Shown one piece after another: positions 10,723 to 21,543 of a DNA stretch of 29,278 bases. A program made the position numbers and the translations under genes. Every line of letters starts with the position of its first letter. Positions within the stretch are counted from its first letter, which is position 1. The notes beneath the pieces were generated by a model. That model had not been told where the DNA came from and searched no databases. It saw only the letters and a list, made by a program, of their open reading frames with translations. This DNA is from Clarireedia homoeocarpa (lineage: Eukaryota; Ascomycota; Leotiomycetes; Helotiales; Rutstroemiaceae): contig LNKV01000100.1 of assembly GCA_001465935.1 (NCBI GenBank), forward strand, positions 10,745 through 40,022, read 5' to 3'.

Positions 10723-10801
10723 CCCCGAAGCTTGGCGACTACTTGGTCCAACGAACGCTTCATACTCCTGCTTTGTCTAATACGTCTAAGGAGCTTCGGG
10801 G
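10723..10801. repeat. 10-bp inverted repeat downstream of formamidase gene
   Basis: CCCCGAAGCT (10723-10732) and AGCTTCGGGG (10792-10801) are perfect reverse complements, 59 bases apart. They lie about 80-160 bases beyond the stop of the formamidase gene, so they could form a hairpin in its 3' transcript or mark a small element. Confidence 0.6.
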
Positions 10802-10881
10802 ATTGTTATTTACCTGCGTATACGCCTACGTATACGTATTTCTAGGGCTATATAAAGTATCCAAGTAAATATAATCTTACA

Positions 10882-11841
10882 TCAACGCCCAACAAATATA
10901 CTCAACGGTATACTACAAGCCACCGCATAATTGGGCATGTCTACTGCCTCCGCAATCTTCAAATTCGCCGCCACACTCGACAACAGATACCCCTCTTCCC
11001 TCGTCAACCCTTTTTCCCCCACTAACCAAGCAATCAGTCCCCTCAGCGCCTTCCTACTCGCCTCCCTCAGATCACTATCAATCCCCAAGGCCGCATAAGT
11101 TCCTTTCCTCAATCCCGTAGTCTCCTGTTCCGCTTCCGGCCCCGTCTCATAATGCGGACTCGTGACCCAACTCTTTCCCTTCTCAATACTCAGCTTCACT
11201 TCCGCTTTCATAGGCGTCTCGATGGCCGTTCCGCATACCTCACCATCTCCTTGCGCTGCATGCCCGTCTCCACAGCTGAATAATGCACCAGGTACTTTCA
11301 CCGGAAGATATAATGTAGATCCCTGAGTGATGTATTTACAATCAATATTCCCTCCGGTCTCATACGGTGGAATGGTAGAAAACTCTCCCGTCTGCTCAGG
11401 CGCTACGCCAACGACGCCCAAAAATGGTCGAATGGGTATATGAATGCCTTCTTTAAAAACAGCATAATCCTTCCCAGTAGACAAATCCCAGATTTTCAAG
11501 CCCGCATCCGGATATTCGTCGGCGAGAAGACCAAAGCCAAAGGAGCTGGGGAGGATAGCGGTCCAGCCGTAAGATGCGGGTTTCAAGGAGATGAATTCCA
11601 CCTTCAACACATCCCCGGGTTGGGCATCTTCTATATAGACGGGACCGAATGCTGGGTCGGCTTTGGCAGGGTCAAGGTTTTCAACATCGGTTATTGTGGA
11701 CTGGTCGGTAAGTTGATTGGCGGCGCCGTCGAGGAGGTCAAAGGAGATGGTGCTACCAGATGAGACGCTTATGATTGGGGTGAGCGCATTGTTCCATTTC
11801 ATGTGCATGTGCGAGTGATTTATGTGGAAGCTATGGGCCAT
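10882..11841 (-). CDS. Acetamidase/formamidase family amidase (FmdA/AmdA)
   Basis: A single 319-aa exon with ATG at 11841 (MAHSFHINHSHMHMKWNN). The family hallmarks are present: the N-terminal HxHxxW-like start, FGPVYIEDAQPGDVLKVE at about residues 65-82, a GNIDCK segment at about 164-169, and the signature GDGHAAQGDGEVCGTAIE at about 191-208. Members hydrolyse formamide or short amides to the acid and ammonia, normally in the cytosol, and help nitrogen scavenging; the exact substrate here cannot be read. Length is somewhat below the roughly 400 aa of many bacterial FmdA proteins and fits the shorter fungal members. It is divergently oriented to the cofactor D gene, with 828 bases between the two starts. 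An 11-bp tandem repeat lies just upstream of its start codon. Confidence 0.9.
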   Translation of the reverse strand: MAHSFHINHSHMHMKWNNALTPIISVSSGSTISFDLLDGAANQLTDQSTITDVENLDPAKADPAFGPVYIEDAQPGDVLKVEFISLKPASYGWTAILPSSFGFGLLADEYPDAGLKIWDLSTGKDYAVFKEGIHIPIRPFLGVVGVAPEQTGEFSTIPPYETGGNIDCKYITQGSTLYLPVKVPGALFSCGDGHAAQGDGEVCGTAIETPMKAEVKLSIEKGKSWVTSPHYETGPEAEQETTGLRKGTYAALGIDSDLREASRKALRGLIAWLVGEKGLTREEGYLLSSVAANLKIAEAVDMPNYAVACSIPLSIFVGR

Positions 11842-11880
11842 GGTTGTGGGGGTGGGTTGATTTCGGATTGGTTTGGGGTT

Positions 11881-11935
11881 GCTTTGGGATTGCTTTGGGA
11901 TTGCTTTGGGATTGCTTTGGGATTGCTTTGGGATT
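11881..11935 (+). repeat. 11-bp tandem repeat, five copies, upstream of formamidase start
   Basis: GCTTTGGGATT is repeated five times without change, followed by GAGGTT repeats. On the minus strand it sits about 40-95 bases upstream of the formamidase ATG, in the 5' UTR or core promoter. Confidence 0.95.
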
Positions 11936-12280
11936 GAGGTTGAGGTTGAGTTGGATTAGGACTTCTCGGTATGCGGTTGCTTATACAGCTTTTCGTTTGA
12001 AGGAAGAAATCGTACTTAGTAGTGGCCCTAAGTAGATTTGATATATACAGTAGCTGTCAAGATAGACGGCCTAGTAGTTCTAATCGTAAAGGCGGGGTCG
12101 AGAACAGGTGGTGGGGTAAACTACTGGGGACACTTATCGACACTTAGAATATCTCCTGAAACCATACTTTATCCCCTCCCTTCGTGGCATGGTATCGTCG
12201 TCGATCATTTATGAAGCCTATCGATTGTGAATGAATAATGGTCCAAGTTTCGCTACCGTGTGTTCTTCATTCATCGTTCT

Positions 12281-12344
12281 GCTTGTGCTTGTGCTTGTGC
12301 TTGTGCTTGTGCTTGTGCTTGTGCTTGTGCTTGTGCTTGTGCTT
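12281..12344 (+). repeat. GCTTGT hexamer microsatellite, about 10.7 copies
   Basis: GCTTGT is repeated perfectly for 64 bases in the shared promoter region between the formamidase gene (-) and the cofactor D gene (+). The reverse strand translates as a Ser-Thr run, which is a by-product of the repeat and not a gene. Confidence 0.95.
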
Positions 12345-12669
12345 AAGGTTGCAGTATAGTGAAAGCTTTTCAGGCATTTGAGAGCCCGTTCACGATGATT
12401 GGCAACGGACCCCACTATATTTTGTTGATCGACTCACCCAGCAAGAGACAGCTTCCTTCACGAACACAACAAAAATTATTGGAGAACGAAGCAAACTTCT
12501 TGCAAAATGCTTCACAATCTACACAGGTAGGAAGGAGAATTGTTCTATAGCAGATTGTCAAGTTCAGGATTATGCCTTCAACCCAATGATCTGGGTGTGC
12601 GAACTTCGCAATTGAATTTCGAGATCAATCGAGGACATCAACCCTGTACCTTCTGCTACAAAGACTACA

Positions 12670-15600
12670 ATGGATGCTCCCGAGTTGGAAGAAGATGTGC
12701 GAGTTCAAAGGAATTCGGCGCAGCTTCTGGCGGATTTCGAACAATCATTGAACCCATTCTTATATAACACCACCGCGGACAATGCTCTGCTTCGGAGACG
12801 AGTTCGTATCTCAGACACAGAAAGGCTTGTGTCATTGGTAATTTCACCTCCATATCGCACAATGAGAACCCCGACTAACCAAATATCTCTAGCTAGAAAA
12901 CTTCCAAGAGCTCCCTCAGCTCCTCGATCCCTACCTTCCTCAGTTCGTCTCGACTCTGGCAGATGCCTTACTCGCCTCCATATCAAGGCAGCTCTCGAAA
13001 CCTCCTTCAATCAACGCAGAGCTTCTTATGCCATTGTCAAGGGCTATTTGTCGATTACTCTATACATTCTGCAAGATTAGAGGAGAAAAGGTTATAGTTC
13101 GATTCTTGAGTACAGAAGTTAGGCATGTCGACTTACTACTTTCTGCTATCGAGAAGGGCACCAAACTGGATGGCGACAACACATGGAGCTGGGAAGAAAG
13201 ATATGTCATGCTAGTATGGCTTTCTCAACTCCTGCTGGCCCCGTTCGATCTAGTGTCTATGTCGGCAGACTCTACTGTAAATGGAACACAAACTCAAATT
13301 GCTGGACTAGAGTTCCCGCCTGACATACCTGCTGTTGCCATGCGTGCTATCCTAATATCTCTGCAATTTCTTTCGGCATCTGGCAAGGAAAGAGATGCCG
13401 CAAAAGGTCTATTAGCACGAGTGGCCATTCGTCGCGATGTCCAAGAACTCAATGTTTTGGATAAGTTGATCAAGTGGGCCCTCTCTGGTTTGCGTGGTTA
13501 TGAAACCGGTCAGAGCATACACAGATCGATTGGCATTCTGTCCTTCCTTGCTGGCATCACTAAAGCGTCACTGAACACTTCCTATATGGACCAGTATTTG
13601 CCACTTGTGTTTGGCGGGGTCCGTACTCTCATAGCCTCCGCAGATGAAGAGACTTCTGAGTTGTATGACTCTGCCGTCACTCGAGAACTCTGTATTAAAA
13701 TCCTTCGTAATATCACTTTACTGGTTTTGCGGAATCCCGGTGAAGATTTCGTTGCTGAAATTGTAGATGACTCCATTCAGTATATGTTCGATTGCTGTGG
13801 CGACGGTTCGACTCCTGTCCGACTAGCAGCGAGCAAAGCAATAAGTCGAATCACGTTGAAATTGGATGCTTCTATGGGCGAGGAGATGGTTTCTATGATT
13901 CTTGAGTGTCTTGAACATGATATTATATGGCCTAATTTTCCCCAAGCGGATCGGCAACATGGTCGAAGAATTTTCCAGGCAAATCTTGATCGTGTAAAGC
14001 CACAGGAGTGGCATGGCTTTATCATGACACTCTCTCAATTGCTATATCATCGATCACCTCCGCCTAATACTCTACGTGATATCCTAGTTCATTTGCTTAT
14101 TGGTTTGTCATTCGAGCAACGAGATACATTTGGTAGCCCCATCGGAGCAAACGTACGAGACGCTGCCTGTTTCGGTTTATGGGCTGTTGTTCGCAAATAT
14201 TCGACAGCGGAGTTAGAAACTGTCTCTTTAAAAGACTTGGGGGACGGAGTAGAAATCAGGAAGACCACATTGCAAACCCTGGCAACGCACCTTGTTGTCG
14301 CTGCATGCCTCGATCCTGTGGGCAACATCCGGAGAGGCTCGTCTGCGGCCCTTCAAGAATTGATAGGTCGTCACCCAAACACTGTCACCAAAGGCATCGA
14401 TCATGAGGGCAAAGATCTTATTACAGTGGTTGCGTACCATGCTGTGGCTCTGCGATCAAGGGCAATTACTGAAGTCGCATGCGGAGCAGCCGATTTATCC
14501 ATTCAGGATTATGCCAACCCAATCATGGCGGCTTTATTGTCCTGGCGAGGTGTCGGTGATAAGAATGATAGCACAAGAAAATTAGCCGCACAAGCGATGG
14601 GGCGTATTGCAATTGCATCTGCTCCAAAGGAGCAACCCCAAGTCTGGGGCCATATAGCTTCCCTGATTGAAGAAGCTCAGAAGAAATTATTGGGCCTTCA
14701 AGTACATCAAACCGATGAACGACATGGATTAATTCATTGCGTTGCCGCTTTGGTGTCGGAAATACCAGGATTTAAAGATAACTCACAGTCTGCTATACAA
14801 AAATCCATGGATAGGGGTGGAGCCTATTCGATCTTCGAGAGGATTTTGTCGCTAGTCAATGAAATTATTGACGCCAAAAACAGCGGAAGCTCCTTAGAAC
14901 AGGATCGCAACCAGATAATTGGAGCTACGGTTACCTTGATCCTTCACACATTTCGCACTTTTTGTTTTTCTGGAATGCTACAATGGCTTATCCGATTTCC
15001 TACCGCTGACAGGTTGCTTATGTTTTTGAATCTTGAAAGCACATCCAGTCTTCTTGAGGCTGCTTATAAGGATAACTGTTTTACTGAGAATCAGATTGGA
15101 CTGCTAGATTGCGCTATCAACATCAGATCATCGAATAGAGCTCCATTGGTGGATTTCCTATCTAAAGCTCGTAAATACTTCGAGGATTCCCTTGAAGATG
15201 GCTCAATTGAAGATACCGATCTTATTCGTAACTGTGTCCGGGTTATCATGATCTTTTCAGACAAAGCGGACCGCGAAGCAATGACTCTTCGTTGGATCTC
15301 CAGCATCACTGGTGTGCAAGGACTGCGTACATCATGGAAAGACAAGAAGCGTGGAATCTTCGTAGCTATTTGGGCTGTTTTCGCACAGGAGAAACATTTG
15401 CAAGCCCGGATTAATCAGAGCATACACGATAGATGGAGCATGACAATAAAGCCTAATTCGAGTTTGAAATACGATTTGGAAACTCGTGTTGCACTACTTC
15501 AGTACATGGCCGAAAGCGGTGTGCTGGAGGACTATTGGCATGAGTTTGAAGATATGGTTGCAGAAGGTCTTGATGATTATTATTCGGACCCTGTACGAGG

Positions 15601-16639
15601 AGATATAGGCTCGCTGGTAAGAGTTGCTGCCGCGAAGGCGGCGGGAAGTTTGTGGCCTAAGCTTATACTCGCCATCCGTGACGTGGCTTTAGGCAAGGCC
15701 AACGCTATGAGCATCCAAACCCGCATTGTTATCATTGATAAGATTGTGCGACTTTGCGTTGAGAGACTGGACAATGTTCGGGTAGAAGGTAGAAATGCTA
15801 TCGCCCCATTGCTTCACCCAAGGTAGCTCAAGTCCAGTTTATTCTCACGTCCATTTTATCGGCTGACTTTGAATGTTAGTTCTGATACTTCTGCTTTTCT
15901 AGAAGCTCCTATAACATCCTACCGTTATTATCACAGTGCTCTAAAACTAGGAACAGCCGCATGGTTAGGATTGCCTTTGGGATCTTCGTGCAACTACGAC
16001 GTCATGCTTGCGGGATACGTCATTTCGGCTGCTAATGGAGCGCAAGACGTGATTCGTAATAGTAGAGCTGCGCTTCTCAATTACTGCGAGGCTAATCCTG
16101 TTAATACGGATCGTATCACAGGCGCGTTGTATGACCTTCTAATAGAGTATCAAAAGAAGGATGATCGAGTTCTCATAGCGACTTTGGAGATCATTGCTTT
16201 TCTGTTTGATATGCAGATTATGCAGACGAGCAAATCAGTCAAGTAAGCTTCTCTCCCTCTTCCCTCTCCTCTCATTCCATCGCTGCCTAAACCTCTCATT
16301 CTAACGCGCGCAAAAATTAACAAAAGTTTCTCAAAACTATACCTTCAAGTTCAACATTCTCACCATCGAACTACAAATGTGAAGAAGATTGAAGCGGCAA
16401 TCAAATGCTATGGAGGACTCTGCGAGGTCATGACGAAGCCACCTAAGAAATTGTTTAAGATATTGATGCATCCGTATCCGAGTATGAGGAAGCTCGCTGC
16501 GGATGAGTTGTACAATTTGGGAGAATTAATCAAGACGACGAATTGGACGGAGGCAAAGAATGGGGATGAGGACAGGGTTTGGGAAGAGTTGGAAAAAGAT
16601 GGGGGATGGGGGAGGTTGCTTGTCAGGGCGGAGGACTGA
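12670..16639 (+). CDS. alp1: Tubulin-folding cofactor D (TBCD/Alp1/Cin1), four exons
   Basis: The ATG is at 12670. Exons are 12670-12837, 12893-15822, 15880-16242 and 16327-16639. Introns are 55, 57 and 84 nt, all GT...AG, and the frame is kept at each join (phases 0, 2, 2), giving 1257 aa. The protein is a long helical HEAT-type repeat chain: early LLMPLSRAICRLLYTFCKIR and LPQLLDPYLPQFV, middle segments such as VRDAACFGLWAVVR and RKLAAQAMGRIA, and a C-terminal cofactor-D region with YHSALKLGTAAWLGLP and KKIEAAIKCYGGL. Human TBCD is about 1190 aa, so length fits. Cofactor D binds beta-tubulin and, with cofactors C and E, assembles or takes apart the alpha/beta-tubulin dimer in the cytosol. 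It is a housekeeping gene with no sign of damage. The next gene, on the same strand, starts 440 bases downstream. Confidence 0.92.
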
Positions 16640-17079
16640 GTGGACTTTAGACGGAGAAGGGGGAAGAATTCTGGGCAGTAGATGATAGTTGATTGGTGGT
16701 GAGTCTGAGAACTATGTTGTTTCAAGATTCACTATGAAGAAAAGAATGGTCTCGAGTAAATAGCCGTGGTATTGAGCGAGTTGCTTGTTATCTAGCATGA
16801 TTATTAGGTATATCCTCAGCAGGAACATCGTTCTTCTATTATCATAGCTTACGCGACCGAATGAACTTCATAGTGATTAACATTAGGATAAGCGAATACC
16901 TCGTTCAGAAGCCTCCACTTGGGACAGATGATATGATATCATCAAAATGCTAGCTACACGTGAGGAAATGGCTCGGAAAATTGTTGATCCGGCTGCCGAC
17001 TTGCGCTCGATATTTTTTATGCGACCAACGTCATTTGCGCAAACTACTTCAATTCAATCACCATATCAGCCAATCAAAT
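16640..17079. other. Intergenic region between cofactor D and TRM4 genes
   Basis: 440 bases hold the 3' UTR of the cofactor D gene and the promoter of the methyltransferase gene. A CCAAT-type element (AGCCAATCAAA) lies at about 17069-17079, just before the ATG. No other feature was seen. Confidence 0.5.
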
Positions 17080-20040
17080 ATGGGACGCGGAGGCAAAGTA
17101 GGTTGTTTTCTTCCTATTGATGTTGTGTCGATCTAACTTTCATGCTTCAGGGAAATCGCGGTCGTGGTGGCGGACGAGGTAAAGGTCGTGGTGGTTTTGG
17201 CGGGGGTCGATCTCGAGACCAAGCACAAGACAATCGAGTGAGCTTCGACAAAGTTCCGAAAACGAACGAGAAGTTCGAGAAATACTACAATGGATTACTC
17301 GATTTACCAGAGGAGGAGAAGTCTGAGTTTTGGGCGGCTCTAAAGAGGGAGCTGCCTAATAGCTTCCGGTTTGCAGGCTCGAAAGGGTAAGTTGTTTTTC
17401 TTCCGTTGTGCCATTGACTACCATTGACCAGTTCATAGCCATGCGCTTGCCGTGCAAAGACAGCTTAAAGAACGATATATCCCGGAAATCTCAAGCATCT
17501 CCCATTATGATGGCACGCCTGTCGAACCACCAAAGCCCGTTCCTTGGTATCCCGATGAACTCGCCTGGTGGATGACGACTCCTAAGAACGTTGTTCGACG
17601 ATTCCCGCCCTTCGCGAAGTTCCAGAAATATTTGGTGTCAGAAACGAGCGTGGGAAATATCAGCAGACAAGAAGTCGTTAGTATGATCCCGCCGTTGGTT
17701 ATGGATTTAAGACCGGGTATGACTGTATTGGATATGTGCGCTGCGCCGGGAAGCAAGGCAGCGCAGTTGTTGGAGATGGTTCATCATGGAGAGGAGGCGA
17801 GAGTCCATGCGGTCTTGAGACAATCGCTTAATGGAAACAAACATAAGGATGGAGATGTGAAAATGAGGGATGTGACAGTCAAGGATGACGAGGAAGCGGA
17901 TTTATCTGCTGATCCTAGTGATGATGGCAGGGCCACGGGGTTGTTGATCGCGAACGATTCGGATTACAAAAGAAGTCACATGTTAATTCATCAGCTTAAG
18001 AGATTGTCATCTCCGAATCTGATTGTTACGAATCATGACGCTACGCTGTATCCATCCATCAAGCTTCCCCCAAGTGTCGAAAATCCATCCACGAATCGAT
18101 ATCTCAAGTTCGATCGAATTTTAGCCGATGTTCCATGCTCTGGTGATGGAACTACTAGGAAGAATGTCAATCTGTGGCAGGATTGGAATCCCGGAAATGC
18201 TTTGGGTCTTTACATTACGCAAGTTCGAATTCTGGTTAGGGCTCTTCAGATGCTGAAGCCAGGTGGACGAGTCGTCTATTCTACTTGCAGTATGAATCCA
18301 ATTGAGAATGAGGCTGTTATTTCTTCAGCTATTGACAGGTGTGGCGGACTTGAGAAAGTTCATTTGATCAACAGCGATGAAAAACTGCCATTGCTCAAAC
18401 GCAGACCTGGTTTGAAGAAGTGGAATGTTATGGATAAGTCCGGTCGTATTTGGAATAGCTGGGCCGATGTTCAAAAACATGTCGAAGAAAATGGTTCTGA
18501 TGTGTGGACTGACAGGTTGGCTGAAGGAATGTTTCCACCCGCAGATTCTGATATTCCCTTCGAGCAATGCATGCGTGTATATGCACACTTGCAAGATACT
18601 GGTGGATTCTTTATTGCGATCTTAGAAAAGAAGACCGAATTCCGTGCCAAACCCGAGACGGAGGCAAAGAAGACTGCTCCCAAGCCGCCAATTACTGCAA
18701 TCGTCGATGCAATCGAATCAGCACCTGCTCCAAAGGAAGGCGAGAGTGTCGCACCCAAAATTGAAGTCGCCGATGAGCTTACTCACCCTGAGACTACGGG
18801 CCTTGAAGAAATAACGCCCGCTGCTCGTCAAAATCAAGGAGATCCCTCGTCAGACGCAACTCTCATCAACGGCACCAAGCGCACCGCCTCAACTTATGAA
18901 GAGGGGGTCGACACCGAACTCGTCAGCAAAAAGATCAAAACTGACTACGACACTCCCGAGCCTACACAACCGGATCACGAAGGTCGCGTGGAACACTATC
19001 CTCCACCTCCTACCGCCGAACTCGATCTCGTCACCCGCCCTGGTGATCAAAGACCTGATGCCCGTCCCAACAAACAGAGGAATGGGGGACAACAATTTGA
19101 AGAACCATTCAAATATCTTGCTCCCGATCACGAGCAGGTGAAAGCTGTAGAGGAGTTCTATAAGCTCTCTCCGCGCTTCCCACGCGATAGGTTCATGGTC
19201 AGGAACGCGAGTGGTGAGCCGGTGAAGACGATATATTATACGTCTGCTCTGATTAGAGATATCCTTACGGAAAACGAAGGAAAAGGTCTGAAGTTCATTC
19301 ATGGAGGTGTGAAGATGTTCATGAAGCAGGATGTACAAGGTGAAGGGGTATGTAAATGGCGAATTCAATCGGAGGGAATGCCTATCTTAGAGGGATATGT
19401 GGGTTCCGAACGGGTCGTTCATTTGCACAAAAAGGAAACTTTCAGAAAATTGCTGATCGAGATGTTCCCCAAGCTTTCTGGGGAGTCGTGGAGGGATTTG
19501 GGCGAAATAGGTGAGAGAGTTAATGGGATTGGTATGGGCTGCTGTGTGCTTAGGATTGAACCAAATGGGGAAGAAGATGGGTTCACGGAGAGGATGGTGT
19601 TACCGCTTTGGAGAAGCATGCATTCGTTGAATTTGATGTTGGCGAAGGAGGACCGGAGTGCTATGTTGTTGAGGATTTACAATGATACCACGCCGTTGGT
19701 CAACAACCATAACGGTGGAGCGGCGAAGTCGGAAGTTAAAACTGAAGAGGGAGAAGAAGCAGATGAGAAGAAAGTAGCACCAGGGTTCAAGGTGGAGGAT
19801 GGTGTGACGAAGGTAGATGTTGTGCAGGGGAGTTCGTTGGAGGGCACTAAGATGGTGGAAGAGAGGGATGGGGATACAGTGATTAAAGAGGGGCCGTATG
19901 GGGAAATTGTTGCTGGGGTGGATGAAGTCGGGTATAAGGGGGTGGATGTTAAGGCGGAGAAGATCGCGAAGGATGAGGTGACGGCAGATACGGGGGCAGG
20001 GGAGGAGAGTGTGGAGGGGCTGTTGGGAGGGGTTTCTTAG
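17080..20040 (+). CDS. TRM4: tRNA (cytosine-5)-methyltransferase Trm4/Ncl1 (NSUN2 type), three exons
   Basis: The ATG is at 17080. Exon 1 is only 18 nt (MGRGGK; 17080-17097), exon 2 is 17151-17386 and exon 3 is 17439-20040. The introns are 53 and 52 nt, and the protein is 951 aa. The N-terminus is an RGG/GRG-rich RNA-binding tail. The catalytic RsmB/Nop2/Sun domain has VGNISRQE, VLDMCAAPGSK (about 181-191, SAM binding), DVPCSGDGTTRKN with Cys318, and STCSMNPIENEA with Cys368. The two cysteines are 50 residues apart, as I recall for yeast Trm4 (260/310); the TCS cysteine is the nucleophile. The enzyme puts 5-methylcytosine on several tRNA positions in the nucleus. A PUA-like region (about 620-790) follows. 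An acidic Lys/Glu/Val-rich tail of about 160 residues makes it much longer than the yeast enzyme (684 aa). Confidence 0.95.
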
Positions 20041-20779
20041 GAGTTTTCTGCGTTTAAGTACAGGAGCGGAACATCAATATAGAAACGCATTTGCGAATGA
20101 CTTGTCCGAGACAGAGATGTTGTCTCTTCATGTGAATCAAAGCGGACAGTGGGCATATATAAATCGCTGATGTTAGTGTGTATAGAGAGACAGGAGAATG
20201 AAAGACAAATTGGACACTTAGTTATAATCTTACAAAATCAAATTTTTATAAATCTTCAGAATTGCTTTGATATATAATTTTCATTTGAGTCTGAATAATT
20301 TGCAAGTTTAGTGTAACTTATTGTCTTTACAACCATAATCATAACTAGCTTGAAAATCTTAATTTTTTATCACTTCCACTTTTTGTATCGTACGTCGGGC
20401 GACTGAGCAATCCTCTGCCAAGAACCTTGTAAAACATCAGCAAAGGCGGACTATAATATTACTACGTATAAACGAAATGTCGTAGTGTCAACCATGCCAG
20501 GAGTTTGGAGCTTGGATCTTGTCTGATATGGTGAAAGCGCTTATAGACTACGAGGACGACCCGGAAGCCGAGGGATGGAGAGAGGACCCCGAGTTTAAAC
20601 ACCCTCACCATAAAAGCGATGCGGAACTCTTCAAGGCTGCTGTAGTGCTGAAGATGCCTGCCTACTCTGCTGGCTCCTCTGTAAATTTATTTTGCGAGTC
20701 GATCCAAAGGCGGAGAGAGCGAGTCAATCACTGGAATTTTTAACGTGGAGGTATTTGAAAATAGAGTACCCATAACTCA
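20041..20779. other. Intergenic region, AT-leaning, with one doubtful small ORF
   Basis: 20041-20240 is the likely 3' UTR of the TRM4 gene; the AT content then rises to about 20400. One open frame from ATG 20528 to 20743 (71 aa, MVKALIDYEDDPEAEGW..., charged N-terminal half) matches no family I know and has no visible splice partner, so I do not call it a gene. The HET relic begins close downstream. Confidence 0.45.
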
Positions 20780-21215
20780 CTCGCCGATGTTGCTCGATCA
20801 GTGTTCGATCGCTGAATAGCTGAGTGTCGTCAAGAGCACAGAGAGTGCACCAAATCTTCTACCGTCGATTATGTCCCAACAAGCCTATTAGACGTTGGCC
20901 CACCGGACGGTTCTAGAGAGCCATGTCTAGTTGAAACTAAGGACTTGAAACAGACTGAAGACATTGTGGGAGTATTCTCTCGGTTTTGGACGAATGACAA
21001 TTTGTCAGAAGGCGCCGACTTGCACTTGACCCGAAAACACTTTCCTGCTAACCATTGTTGGGGGAAAACAGTGCCTTTTACAACTATGCAAGATAACTTG
21101 AAAGAGAGGGTACAGGAAATACCAATGAGTGCCCTCCCTAAAATATTTGCAGACGCGGTCATTGTCACTCGAAGTCTTGTAAGATTAAATAACTTGATTG
21201 ATCTATTAAAACTAT
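20780..21215 (+). pseudogene. Broken HET-domain gene fragment
   Basis: One frame reads LADVARSVFDR, a TGA stop at 20813-20815 where the family has tryptophan, then IAECRQEHREC, DYVPTSLLDVGPPDGSREP, NHCWGKTVPFTT and LKERVQEIPMSALPK, ending in FADAVIVTRSL. This is the start of the fungal HET (heterokaryon incompatibility) domain: the 'HCWG' motif and the helix before the 'LWIDSLCI' motif. After about 21177 the sequence turns AT-rich and only a shadow of LWIDSLCI may remain (CTTGATTGATCTATT). Both ends are missing. HET proteins trigger cell death on non-self fusion; this copy is dead. The TGG-to-TGA change fits RIP. Confidence 0.75.
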
Positions 21216-21460
21216 ATCTTAATTAAATCTATTTTATTATAATCTTTCTAATTTAGATTTCCTATCGAAGTTAGTAAAAGTATATATTGATATATTTGAA
21301 TTTTATTAATAATTATAGAATATCTATTTATAACAAATATATTACTTATATATTATTATATTAGATCTTTAAATTATATTTTAGATTAAAACTTATATTC
21401 TCGAAAAAATATTTCTATTATAAAAAGAGAAATTATAAATATTTAAAATAACCTATCTAG
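21179..21460. other. AT-rich island between HET relic and terpene-synthase-like gene
   Basis: About 280 bases of strongly A/T sequence with no gene. It joins the broken end of the HET relic to the LTR-like end at 21463-21543, so it may be the mutated interior of that LTR-like element. Confidence 0.55.
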
Positions 21461-21462
21461 GT

Positions 21463-21543
21463 GCGACGGTTTGGCCCTCCAAATACGGGTGGCTACCTTC
21501 TGAGCCTAAGGTCCCTTGCTCGCCTCGTGAGCTGGTCATAACA
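21463..21543 (-). repeat. LTR-like 5' end, inverted copy (left)
   Basis: Read on the minus strand from 21543 it begins TGTTATGACC, then contains GGACCTTAGGCTCA and GGTAGCCACC in the same order and near-equal spacing as the copy at 23636-23716 on the plus strand. It begins with TG like a retrotransposon LTR. Its first base directly abuts the TAA stop of the terpene-synthase-like gene. Confidence 0.65.

Larger units (their letters stand above)
8045..10881. other. 2.8-kb intergenic region rich in short tandem repeats
   Basis: No convincing coding region, tRNA or other RNA gene was seen. The part next to 8045 should hold the promoter of the rhodopsin-fold gene. The interior has at least eight separate short tandem repeats with units of 6 to 19 bp, an 18-T run at 10330-10347, and an inverted repeat near the formamidase 3' end. 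Short open frames here follow the repeats and are not credible genes. Confidence 0.6.

Noticed and set aside
12218..12415. Small minus-strand frame encoding a Ser-Thr run
   Set aside because: It is simply the translation of the GCTTGT microsatellite.
18889..19368. 159-codon open frame antisense to TRM4
   Set aside because: It lies wholly inside a conserved exon on the other strand and has no recognisable domain; it is a shadow frame.
20528..20743. 71-aa gene upstream of the HET relic
   Set aside because: No family match, no splice partner and a poor setting; kept only as a mention in the intergenic entry.
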